Shown: piece after piece, positions 15,384-24,000 of the stretch | Layout: each line of letters starts with the position of its first letter | Position numbering within the stretch: the first letter of the stretch is position 1 | NCBI RefSeq assembly: GCF_021183625.1 | Contig: NZ_CP089214.1 | Location: forward strand, 3,782,001-3,846,000 | Length of the DNA: 64,000 nucleotides | Direction of reading: 5' to 3' | Source: Nocardia asteroides | GTDB lineage: Bacteria; Actinomycetota; Actinomycetes; Mycobacteriales; Mycobacteriaceae | Translations under genes and position numbers: made by a program | The notes under the pieces: generated by a model | Database searches by the model: none | What the model was told of the DNA's origin: nothing | What the model saw: the letters and a program-made list of their open reading frames with translations, nothing else

Positions 15384-16677
15384 CCCGGTCGTCGCGCTGC
15401 TCGGCCCGCAGGAACAGCACGAAGAACACCGCGAGCAGCACCGCCCGCCCCCAGACCCCGAACTGCACCACGTTCTCCAGCGGCTCGACACCATCGCCGG
15501 TGCCGAGCGCGGAGAAGTAGCGGAAGACGCCGACCCCGATCGCCACATCCGCGACCAGGTAGGCGCCGACCAGCCACCCCGGCACGACGAGCAGCACGAG
15601 GAACGGTACGAGCCACAGCGTGTACTGCGGGCTGTGCACCTTGTGGAAGAGCAGGAAACCGCAGAGCATCGCGCCGCTCACGCCGACCCACGGGTATACC
15701 CCGCTGCGCTGCCAGCGGCGCCGTCCCAGCCACAGCGCCAGCGCGAACGACGCCAGGATCAGCACCGGCGAGGCGAACGAGACGGTGTGCTGGAAGTTCT
15801 CCTCACCCGCTGAGCTCGCCGGGTAGAGCGGGCGCAGCCCCCAGTACCAGAGCGAGTTCGTGGTGATGTCGGCCTGGCGCAGCCGCTGGAAGGCGAACGA
15901 GGCCCACCAGCCCTCGAACCCGGCCAGCGCGAACGGCAGGTTCACCAGCAGCACCGTGCCCGCGGCCGCGGCACCGGTGAGCAGCGCGCCGCGCAGGTCC
16001 CGCCGCCCGCCCGGCCCGGCGCCGCCGGTGAGCACGTACGCCATCAGCGGGAGCACGAAGATGCCCGGGTAGAGCTTGAGGCAGAAGCCGACCCCGAGCA
16101 GGACCGCCGCCGCCACCCCCCGGGTCCGCAGTGACCAGCGCGGCACCGTCACCACGTACACCGCCGCCACCGCGGTGCAGACCACCGGCAGCTCCCAGTT
16201 GTGGAAGGCGTAGAGCACCAGCGGGGTTCCGATCGCCCACAGCAGCGCGGCGGCACCGGCCATCCGGGCCAGCATCCACGCCGTGAGCAGCGCGAACGGG
16301 GCGAGCAGCAGGGCCGACCAGCGCAGGAAGTCGGCGTCGGTGTGCGCCGGGATCGCGCCGAGCCACATCAGCACCCCGCTCAGCACCGGGTACTCCACGA
16401 CGCCGCCGACCAGCGCGCCGTCCGGCGTGATCGAGCCGTCGATGTACGGGAAGACGTGGTTGTCGATATCCCGGCCCAGCCAGAGGAACTGGATGTCGGA
16501 GTAGCAGACGTCGGCGTCCTTGGCGGAGTCGAAGACCGCGCTGCGGCCGTCCGGCTGGAACGGGGCGCCCGCGCACCTGGCCTTGTTCAGGTAGCCGAGC
16601 ACGAGGGTCAGCCCGCAGAGCAGCAGCACCGCCGTCGCGAGCGCCGCACGGCGGGTGACCCGGCGTCCGATCGGCAT
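15313..16677 (-). CDS. GT87/DUF2029-family membrane mannosyl/arabinosyltransferase
   Basis: 454 aa from ATG 16677; a GTG nine bases further out is also in frame. There are about ten transmembrane segments. The first periplasmic loop carries acidic residues (SAKDADVCYSDIQFL, WLGRDIDNHVFPYID), as expected for GT-C enzymes that use polyprenyl-phosphate sugars. Later segments include HNWELPVV, GVGFCLKLYPGIFVLPL and HSPQYTLWLVPFL. Such enzymes elongate lipomannan or related glycans in mycolate actinomycetes. Its last 23 codons overlap the 3' end of terA, and the tail encoded there is Pro/Ala/Arg-rich. A paralogue's C-terminus is at 1-351, so the pair brackets the Ter island. Confidence 0.8.
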   Translation of the reverse strand: MPIGRRVTRRAALATAVLLLCGLTLVLGYLNKARCAGAPFQPDGRSAVFDSAKDADVCYSDIQFLWLGRDIDNHVFPYIDGSITPDGALVGGVVEYPVLSGVLMWLGAIPAHTDADFLRWSALLLAPFALLTAWMLARMAGAAALLWAIGTPLVLYAFHNWELPVVCTAVAAVYVVTVPRWSLRTRGVAAAVLLGVGFCLKLYPGIFVLPLMAYVLTGGAGPGGRRDLRGALLTGAAAAGTVLLVNLPFALAGFEGWWASFAFQRLRQADITTNSLWYWGLRPLYPASSAGEENFQHTVSFASPVLILASFALALWLGRRRWQRSGVYPWVGVSGAMLCGFLLFHKVHSPQYTLWLVPFLVLLVVPGWLVGAYLVADVAIGVGVFRYFSALGTGDGVEPLENVVQFGVWGRAVLLAVFFVLFLRAEQRDDRVTSAPRATASPSGTPRPAPAAPR

Positions 16678-16723
16678 GGAGCCCACCCTAGAGGAGGGGG
16701 TGCCGCGGGGAAGGGGCCGTCTG

Positions 16724-17548
16724 TCAGCGGGCCCGCAGGCGGGTCCGGACCTCGGCTGCGTGGGCGTAGTCGCTCTCGGTGTCGGGGCCGGTCGGGCTCA
16801 GGATGAGGCGGCGCACCCCGGCGGCGGCGAAGGCGGCGGCCTTCTCGGTGGTCACGTCGGGGCCGTCCGGGCTGAGCGGCGCCACCAGCGAGACCGCGGG
16901 CACCGGCCGCCCGAGCTCGGCGGCGAGCGCGCGCAGCTCCGCGATCCCCTGCTCCAGCGCCCCGACCTCGGGCCGCAGACTCAGCCACGCCGCCCCGAAC
17001 CGCACCGCCCGCCGCCGCGCGGCCCGCACCTCACCGGCCACCACCAGCGGCGGCATCGGCGCGGGCGGCGCCAGCGCGATCGGGGCGCCGTACGCGCCGA
17101 CCGGCTTCCCGGCGATCAGGTCGGGCAGCAGCTCGAGCGCCGCGTCGGTGCGCGCCGCGCGCTCGCCGACGGGAACCCCGGCCGCGCGCCAGGAGCCGTC
17201 ACCGTGTGCGGTGTTCCCGGTCCCGACGCCGAGGACCAGCCGATTCCCCGACACGTGCTGCAGCGTCGCGACCTGCTTCGCCACCCATGGCGCCGGCCGC
17301 AGCGCCAGGATCAGCACCCCCCAGCCGAGCCGCACCCGCTCGGTCACCGCGGCGGCCGCCGCGAGCACGACGGCGCCGTCCAGGATCGGCGCCGACGCCA
17401 CCAGCTGGTCGGTGGCCCACACCGAATCCAGCCCGAGCCGCTCGGCGGTGCGCGCCGCGGCGACCACGTCGCCGATGATCGGCCGCTCCGGGTCCGGCGT
17501 CGACGTGGGCAGGAAAACCCCGATCTCGGGGAGGCTCACAGTGCTCAT
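16724..17548 (-). CDS. LLM-class (F420/FMN-dependent) oxidoreductase
   Basis: 274 aa luciferase-like monooxygenase. The N-terminus EIGVFLPTSTPDPERP, then LDSVWATDQLVASAP, RVRLGWGVLILALRPAPWVAKQ and RLVLGVGTGN are typical of F420-dependent LLM enzymes of mycobacteria and nocardiae. These transfer hydride between F420H2 and small molecules; the substrate is not predictable here. The start ATG 17548 is 35 bp from the divergent AraC regulator, which suggests local control. The GT87 gene follows after 46 bp on the same strand. Confidence 0.85.
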   Translation of the reverse strand: MSTVSLPEIGVFLPTSTPDPERPIIGDVVAAARTAERLGLDSVWATDQLVASAPILDGAVVLAAAAAVTERVRLGWGVLILALRPAPWVAKQVATLQHVSGNRLVLGVGTGNTAHGDGSWRAAGVPVGERAARTDAALELLPDLIAGKPVGAYGAPIALAPPAPMPPLVVAGEVRAARRRAVRFGAAWLSLRPEVGALEQGIAELRALAAELGRPVPAVSLVAPLSPDGPDVTTEKAAAFAAAGVRRLILSPTGPDTESDYAHAAEVRTRLRAR

Positions 17549-17583
17549 GGCTCCGACGGTAGGCCGGGTGCGAGAGTGTTCCC

Positions 17584-18567
17584 ATGCCGCCGACGCTCGA
17601 TTTCCTGTCCGGAACGCTCACCTTCTCCGAGCACGCCGGCCTCGACCCGGTCTCCGGGCTGATCGCCGCGGCCCGCACCGGCCGCCCGGCCGCGGGGCTC
17701 TTCGTCCGGCACGCGCCGTGGGGCAGGCGCTACCCCGTGGTCCCCGGCGCCGGATTCCACGTGGTCGTCGAGGGTTCCTGCGTACTCGGGGCGGCGGGCG
17801 CCGAGCCGCTCACCCTGCACTCCGGCGACGTGCTCTTCATGCCGCGCGGCGCCGACCACGACCTCGCCGACGCCACCGGCTCCGCGATCACCGAAACCGC
17901 GCACCCCGGCGAGCCGCGCATCGTCGCCGGCCCGGGGCGGCGCTGCGTCCTGCTCTGCGGCGCCTACGAACTCGACGGCGACCGCGCGCACCCGCTGATC
18001 GCCACGCTGCCCGAGTTCGTGTACCTGCCCGGCCGCCCGGAGCGGCACCGCGCGCTGAACGCCACGGTCGACCTGCTGCTCGCCGAGATCACCGAGCGCC
18101 GCCCCGGCGCCGACGCCGCGATCCCGGCACTGCTCGACACCATGCTGCTCTACGTCCTGCGCGCCTGGCTCGCCGAGCAGGCGGCGGCCGAGCACCCGGC
18201 GGGCTGGGCCGCCGCGCTCACCGACCCCGCCGTCTCCGCCGCGCTGCACGCCATCCACGCCGACCCGGCGCTGCCGTGGACCGTCACCGCGCTCGGCGCC
18301 CGCGCCGGCGTCTCGCGCGCGACCATGGCCAGGCGCTTCACCGCCACCGTCGGCGAGCCGCCGCTGGCCTACGTCGCCCGCTGGCGAATGCTCACCGCGG
18401 CGAGGATGCTGCGCGAATCGGACACCACGCTCACCGCGGTCGCCCGCGCGGTCGGCTACGCCTCCGAGTTCGCCTTCGCCAAGGCGTTCAAGCGCGCGTA
18501 CGGCACCGCGCCGGGGCGCTACCGCAGGCGGGGCATCGATTTCGCCGGTCAGGGCCCCGTCGGGTAG
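17584..18567 (+). CDS. AraC-family transcriptional regulator with N-terminal cupin
   Basis: 327 aa. Residues about 10-130 are an AraC cupin sensor (LHSGDVLFMPRGADHDLAD). Residues about 225-320 carry two helix-turn-helix motifs: VTALGARAGVSRATMARRF and LTAVARAVGYASEFAFAKAFKRAYG. It is divergent from the LLM oxidoreductase with only 35 bp between start codons, so it probably regulates that gene and itself. The ATG has no clear Shine-Dalgarno site, consistent with a leaderless mRNA. The ligand is unknown. Confidence 0.85.
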   Translation: MPPTLDFLSGTLTFSEHAGLDPVSGLIAAARTGRPAAGLFVRHAPWGRRYPVVPGAGFHVVVEGSCVLGAAGAEPLTLHSGDVLFMPRGADHDLADATGSAITETAHPGEPRIVAGPGRRCVLLCGAYELDGDRAHPLIATLPEFVYLPGRPERHRALNATVDLLLAEITERRPGADAAIPALLDTMLLYVLRAWLAEQAAAEHPAGWAAALTDPAVSAALHAIHADPALPWTVTALGARAGVSRATMARRFTATVGEPPLAYVARWRMLTAARMLRESDTTLTAVARAVGYASEFAFAKAFKRAYGTAPGRYRRRGIDFAGQGPVG

Positions 18568-18593
18568 CCTTACCGGGTTGCTGACGCAACGAC

Positions 18594-18638
18594 CCTCCTG
18601 CCACGGAACGTCCGTGGCCGATTCGAGTCCACAGGAGG
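18594..18638 (+). promoter_or_regulatory. rpsF leader: SD-sequestering hairpin, probable S6:S18 binding element
   Basis: CCTCCTG (18594-18600) is exactly complementary to CAGGAGG (18632-18638), the Shine-Dalgarno sequence of rpsF. Nested inside is a perfect hairpin CCACGGA-ACG-TCCGTGG (18601-18617), followed by an unpaired strand starting CCG (18618-18620). A long stem with an asymmetric loop containing CCG upstream of rpsF is the known S6:S18 autoregulatory motif. The complementarity is seen directly; the assignment follows from the family. Confidence 0.65.
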
Positions 18639-18648
18639 TGAATGGTCC

Positions 18649-18939
18649 GTGCGTCAATATGAAGTGATGGTCATCCTCGATCCAAGTCTGGATGAGCGCA
18701 CCGTCGGCCCGTCGCTGGAAAATCTGCTCAGCGTCGTCCGCACCGAAGGCGGCAAGATCGACAAGGTCGATATCTGGGGCCGCCGTCGTCTCGCCTACGA
18801 GATCAGCAAGCAGGCCGAGGGCATCTACGCCATCGTCGACCTCACCGCCGAGCCGGCGACCGTGAGCGAGCTCGACCGCCAGCTGGGGCTGAACGAGACG
18901 GTGCTGCGCACCAAGGTGCTGCGCCACGGCAAGAAGTAA
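18649..18939 (+). CDS. rpsF: 30S ribosomal protein S6
   Basis: 96 aa, normal length, from GTG 18649 with AGGAGGTG upstream. [19 protein letters not shown] and the conserved [20 protein letters not shown] are diagnostic. S6 pairs with S18 on the platform of the 30S subunit. First gene of the conserved rpsF-ssb-rpsR-rplI block. Its Shine-Dalgarno sequence lies inside the leader stem described at 18594-18638, so translation is likely feedback-controlled by the S6:S18 complex. Confidence 0.97.
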   Translation: MRQYEVMVILDPSLDERTVGPSLENLLSVVRTEGGKIDKVDIWGRRRLAYEISKQAEGIYAIVDLTAEPATVSELDRQLGLNETVLRTKVLRHGKK

Positions 18940-19038
18940 TCGCACTGCTGCCCCTTCGGAAAGCGTCGGTGCCTGTCTCTAGGCTCTAGCGCAACCGAGC
19001 GAGCAATCGCTGATCCCCCCTTCCCAGGAGGAACCACA

Positions 19039-19623
19039 ATGGCAGGCGACACGGTCATCACCGTCATCGGAAACCTGACGGCCGACCCCGAACTCCGATT
19101 CACGCCTGCGGGCCAGGCGGTGGCGAACTTCACCGTTGCCTCCACCCCCCGCGTGTTCGATCGCAACTCGAACGAGTGGAAGGACGGCGAGGCCCTCTTC
19201 CTGCGCTGCAACATCTGGCGGGAAGCGGCGGAGAATGTCGCCGAGAGCCTGACCAGGGGCGCGAGGGTGATCGTCAGCGGCAGGCTCAAGCAGCGCTCCT
19301 ACGAAACCCGCGAGGGTGAGAAGCGCACCGTGGTCGAGCTGGAGGTCGACGAGGTCGGCCCGTCCCTGCGGTACGCGACGGCCAAGGTCAACAAGACCAG
19401 CCGTGGCGGTGGCGGTGGCGGTGGTTTCGGCGGCGGCTCCGGTGGCGCCGGTGGGGGCAGCGGATACAACAGTGCGAACAGCGGGGGCGGCAGCAACCGG
19501 GGCAGCGGCGGCGGTGGCGGTGGCAACACCACCAGCGCCGACGACGATCCCTGGGGCAGCGCGCCCGCGGCAGGCTCCTCCTTCGGGGGCGGCGGCCGCA
19601 ATGACGACGAACCGCCGTTCTGA
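19039..19623 (+). CDS. ssb: Single-stranded DNA-binding protein
   Basis: 194 aa from ATG 19039 with CCAGGAGG upstream. The OB fold occupies residues 1-115: [39 protein letters not shown], and [18 protein letters not shown] Gly/Ser/Asn-rich linker follows. The acidic C-terminal tip DDEPPF is the docking site for replication and repair partners. SSB coats single strands at replication forks. In the rpsF-rplI cluster, as in other actinobacteria. Confidence 0.97.
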   Translation: MAGDTVITVIGNLTADPELRFTPAGQAVANFTVASTPRVFDRNSNEWKDGEALFLRCNIWREAAENVAESLTRGARVIVSGRLKQRSYETREGEKRTVVELEVDEVGPSLRYATAKVNKTSRGGGGGGGFGGGSGGAGGGSGYNSANSGGGSNRGSGGGGGGNTTSADDDPWGSAPAAGSSFGGGGRNDDEPPF

Positions 19624-19679
19624 CGAACGGCTTCCCGGCCCGGGTAACCGAGGGCCACATGAAAACGGAGTAGAAGACG

Positions 19680-19931
19680 ATGCCGAAAGCGCCCGCGCGC
19701 GAAAAGGTGCTGAAGAAGAAGGCCTGCCAGTTCTGCAAGGAGAGCAAGACCGGCACCGTCCACATCGACTACAAGGACACGACGCTGCTGCGCAAGTACG
19801 TCAGTGATCGCGGCAAGATCCGCGCTCGCCGGGTGACCGGCAACTGCGTGCAGCACCAGCGTGATGTCGCTGTCGCCGTCAAGAACTCGCGTGAGGTGGC
19901 GCTGCTGCCTTACGTGTCCACCGCTCGCTGA
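19680..19931 (+). CDS. rpsR: 30S ribosomal protein S18 (zinc-binding, C+ form)
   Basis: 83 aa. [11 protein letters not shown] and GNCVQHQRD give the Cys/Cys/Cys/His set of the zinc-containing C+ paralogue, so its expression depends on zinc supply in organisms that also hold a C- copy. [22 protein letters not shown] is the core S18 sequence. It partners S6, encoded two genes upstream. The ribosome binding site is weak (GGAGTAG). Confidence 0.96.
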   Translation: MPKAPAREKVLKKKACQFCKESKTGTVHIDYKDTTLLRKYVSDRGKIRARRVTGNCVQHQRDVAVAVKNSREVALLPYVSTAR

Positions 19932-19948
19932 GAAGGAGGCACACGCAG

Positions 19949-20404
19949 ATGAAGCTGATTCTTACCGCTGACGTGGACAACCTCGGTGCGCCCGGCGACA
20001 CCGTGGAGGTCAAGGACGGTTACGGCCGCAACTACCTGCTGCCCCGCGGCCTGGCGATCGTGGCGAGCCGCGGCGCGCAGAAGCAGGTCGAGGGCATTCG
20101 CCGGGCGCAGGATGCCCGCCGGGTGCGCGACCTCGACCACGCCAACGAGCTGAAGCAGGCGCTCGAGGGGCTGACCGGGGTCTCCCTCCCGGTCAAGACC
20201 GCGGGCACCGGCAAGCTCTTCGGCTCGGTCACCCAGTCCGACGTGGCCTCGGCCATCAAGACCGCGGGTGGACCGGTCATCGACAAGCGCAGCATCGAGC
20301 TGCCGAAGTCGCACATCAAGAGCACCGGCACCCACGACATCGTGGTGCACCTGCACCCCGACGTGGCTGCCAAGGTCGGCGTCGACGTCGTCGCCGCGAG
20401 CTGA
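19949..20404 (+). CDS. rplI: 50S ribosomal protein L9
   Basis: 151 aa from ATG 19949 with AGAAGGAGG upstream, 17 bp after rpsR. The N-terminal domain shows [37 protein letters not shown] long connecting helix and a C-terminal domain ending in [23 protein letters not shown] follow. L9 helps maintain reading frame. Last gene of the block; a hairpin follows 19 bp after its stop. Confidence 0.97.
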   Translation: MKLILTADVDNLGAPGDTVEVKDGYGRNYLLPRGLAIVASRGAQKQVEGIRRAQDARRVRDLDHANELKQALEGLTGVSLPVKTAGTGKLFGSVTQSDVASAIKTAGGPVIDKRSIELPKSHIKSTGTHDIVVHLHPDVAAKVGVDVVAAS

Positions 20405-20422
20405 TTCACACGCTCCGCCAGG

Positions 20423-20449
20423 CCGTTCCCCAGGCACCTCGGGGAACGG
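20423..20449 (+). terminator. Hairpin terminator of the rpsF-rplI block
   Basis: CCGTTCCCC (20423-20431), a 9-nt loop, and GGGGAACGG (20441-20449), beginning 19 bp after the rplI stop. The position and 9-bp GC-rich stem fit transcription termination of the ribosomal operon. Confidence 0.7.
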
Positions 20450-21097
20450 TCTGACGGCGTGCGCGCTCCGGTCATGCATCCGGGGTGCGGGCGCGAATCC
20501 CGCCACACTTCTCGGTTGCGCTGAATTAGCCCTACCGCCGGTGCTACCGCGCGGAACCTTCCCGGTCCGTTCACCTGCGCACACTCCCCACCATGGGACA
20601 GCCCTGTGGATTACCGGAAAAACCGACCGGCCCCGCTGTGATTCAGGTCATGTTTCCTCCATGTCCCGTTCACCAACACGCCCGGCTGTTCATCTTGGCC
20701 GACACGCCGTAGCGAATTCGATCCACACCCCCGCGAGCCCGTAAACAGCCGTTTATCTGGGCATTTCCCAGCTGTGACCTGCGTTTTCCCCAAGTTATCC
20801 ACAGGGGGTGCACACCCAATGGTTAACAGTCCCCAAGTTATCCACAGGTTTATCCCCACGCCCGTTTGGCGCGGTCCGCATGGTCACCTAGGTTCGTCAT
20901 CGTGGCCGTTTCCGACGGCCCGGTGCGGCGCCGTCCCGGCGGTAACTAGCGATCCGGTTCCGGCGGTGCCGTTCCGGTCCTGCGCCCGGCGCGCCGAGCC
21001 GCGACCTGTCGTACCCACGCGGTAGAACGAGACAGACGCGGACCAGTGCAGGTGATTCACGGGCCGCGCTCGTGCGGAGAGAGGACGGTCGAGTCAG
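20450..21097. promoter_or_regulatory. Long non-coding region upstream of dnaB with DnaA boxes
   Basis: I see no gene here. Two perfect DnaA boxes TTATCCACA lie at 20795-20803 and 20838-20846, each inside an 18-bp direct repeat CCCCAAGTTATCCACAGG (20788-20805 and 20831-20848) spaced 43 bp, about four helical turns. TTATCCCCA at 20850-20858 and the reverse-strand TAATCCACA at 20602-20610 are one-mismatch boxes. The area around 20760-20870 is visibly less GC-rich than its surroundings. It probably holds the dnaB promoter and DnaA-dependent control. Confidence 0.7.
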
Positions 21098-24000
21098 GTG
21101 GCAGTCGTCGACGACCGCGGGCACTCCGAGTACCCGCCGGAGGCTCCGGGCGAGGATTTCGGTAGGCAGCCCCCGCACGACATGGCGGCCGAGCAGTCCG
21201 TGCTCGGCGGCATGCTGCTGAGCAAGGACGCCATCGCGGACGTGGTCGAGGTGATCCGCCCCGGCGATTTCTACCGCCCCGCGCACCAGGCCATCTTCGA
21301 CGCCGTGCTCGACCTCTACGCCCGCGGCGAACCCGCCGACCCGGTCACCGTCTCCGCAGCCCTCGACCGGCGCAACGAGCTCAAGCGCATCGGCGGCCCG
21401 CCCTACCTGGTCACCCTCACCCAGACCGTGCCGACCGCGGCCAACGCCGGCTACTACGCCGAGATCGTCGCCGAGAAGGCCGTGCTGCGCCGCCTCGTCG
21501 AGGCGGGCACCAGGATCGTCCAGTACGGCTACGCCGGCGCCGACGGCCAGGACGTCGCCGAGGTCGTCGACCGCGCCCAGGCCGAGGTCTACGAGGTCAC
21601 CGAGCGCCGCACCACCGAGGACTTCCTCCCGCTCGAGGAGCTGCTCCAGCCCACGATGGACGAGATCGACTCCATCGCCAGCCGCGGCGGCATCTCGCTC
21701 GGCGTCCCCACCGGCTTCTCCGAACTCGACGAGGTGACCAACGGGCTGCACCCGGGTCAGATGATCATCGTCGCCGCACGTCCCGGCGTCGGCAAGGCGC
21801 TCGCCGTCGACACCCCCCTGCCGACGCCGACCGGCTGGACCACCATGGGCGAGGTGCGGCCGGGCGACCTCCTGCTCGGCGCCGACGGCAAGCCGACCCT
21901 GGTGGTCGCCGCGACCGAGGTGCTGCACGACCGGCCCTGCTACGAGGTCGAGTTCTCCGACGGCACCGTGCTCGTCGCCGACGAACAGCACCAGTGGCTC
22001 ACCGACACCGGCGCCTCGCGCCGCTCCCGCCGCATCGCCCCCGCCGTCCGCAGCACCGCCGAGATCGCCGCCACCCTCCGCCGCCGCACCGCCGACCGCG
22101 GGCTCGACCACTCCATCCGCACCACCGGCCCCCTCGACCTCCCCCCCGCCGAGCTCCCCGTCCCGCCGTACACCCTCGGCGCCTGGCTCGGCGACGACAC
22201 CGCCCTGACCAGCCCCGACCCGGAAATCGTCGTCCGGATCGAGGCCGAAGGCACGGTGGCCGCCACCGCGTCGGCTCGGTTGCTGGCGCTGGGGGACAAG
22301 CACATTCCGCTGCCGTACCTGCGGGCGTCCGAGGCGCAGCGGCGGGCGCTGCTGGCCGGACTGCTCGACACCGACGGCACCGTGACCGCCGATGGCTCGG
22401 TGCGGATCGACGTGACCGGCCTGCGGCTCGCCGCCGACATCGGCGAACTCGTCGTCGGCCTCGGCTACCGAATCCAGCCGAGCGCCGAGCGGGGCACCCT
22501 CACCTTCGCCACCGACGACGAAGTCTTCGGCGTGCACCGAAAGGCCCTGCTGCACAAGCAGCGCCGGGCCGGGGCGAGCACCGCGCGCTCCGAGTGCCGC
22601 TATATCGTCGACGTCCGGCCGATCCCGAGCGTGCCGGTGCGCTGCGTCGAGGTGGACAACCCCGCGCACCTGTACCTGGCCGGCCGGGCCATGGTGCCGA
22701 CGCACAACTCCACCCTCGGCATGGATTTCATGCGCAGCTGCTCGATCAAGAACGGGCTGGCGAGCGTGATCTTCTCGCTGGAGATGAGCCGCACCGAGAT
22801 CGTGATGCGGCTGCTCTCCGCCGAGGCGAAGATCAAGCTGGGCGACATGCGCTCCGGGCGGATGAGCGACGACGACTGGACCAAGCTGGCCAGGCGGATG
22901 AGCGAGATCAGCGAGGCACCGCTGTTCGTCGACGATTCGCCGAACCTGACCATGATGGAGATCAGGGCCAAGGCGCGGCGGCTCAAGCAGCGGCACGATC
23001 TCAAGCTCATCGTGATCGACTACCTGCAGCTGATGTCCTCGGGCAAGAAGGTCGAGTCGCGGCAGCAGGAGGTCTCCGACTTCTCCCGGAATCTCAAGCT
23101 CCTCGCCAAGGAGCTGGAGGTTCCGGTGGTCGCGATCAGCCAGCTGAACCGTGGTCCGGAACAGCGCACCGACAAGCGTCCCATGGTGTCCGACCTGCGT
23201 GAATCGGGCTGCCTGCCGGCCTCGGCCCGGGTGCTGCGGGCGGACACCGGCGCGGAGACCACGCTGGGCGAGCTCCTCGAGTCCGGGGAGCAGCCGCTGG
23301 TCTGGTCGCTGGACGAGCGGATGCGCATGGTCGCGCGGCCGATGGTGAAGGTGTTCCCCAGCGGGCGCAAGGAGGTCTTCCGGCTGCGCCTCGCCTCGGG
23401 GCGCGAGGTCGAGGCGACCGGCAACCACCCCTTCCTCACCGTGGACGGGTGGATCCCGCTGGAGCGGCTCGGGACGGATGACCGGCTGGCCACGCCTCGG
23501 GTGGTACCCGAGCCGGTACACACCGAGCGCCTGCCCGACGCCGAGGTGGTCCTGCTCGCGCACATGATCGGCGACGGCTCGTGCGTGCGCAGGCAGCCGG
23601 TGCGGTACGCCAGTATCGATGAGGAAAATCTCGCCGCGGTCACCACGGCGGCACAGCACTTCGGTGTCACCCCGGTGCGCGACGACTATCCCGCCGCGCG
23701 GGTGACAACGCTGCGCCTGCGGGCGCCGTATCGGCTCACCCACGGCAAGCGGAACCCGATCGCGGCCTGGCTCGACGAGCTCGGGCTCTTCGGGCTGCGC
23801 AGCTACGAGAAGTTCGTGCCCGAGCGAATCTTCGCGCTTCCGACCGATCAGGTCGCGCTCTTCCTCCGGCATCTGTGGGCAACCGACGGCTCCGTGCGCT
23901 GGGACGAGAAGGGCAACCAGGCCCGCGTCTACTACGCCTCGACCAGCAGGCGGCTCATCGACGACATCGCGCTGCTGCTGCTCCGGGTGGGTGTGCACGG

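Noticed and set aside
20268-20744. 158-codon plus-strand frame after rplI
   Set aside because: It begins in another frame inside rplI, runs through the terminator and has no motif or ribosome site.
20788-20858. Chromosomal origin of replication (oriC)
   Set aside because: Only two perfect DnaA boxes and no dnaA, dnaN or rpmH nearby; dnaB promoter control is more likely.
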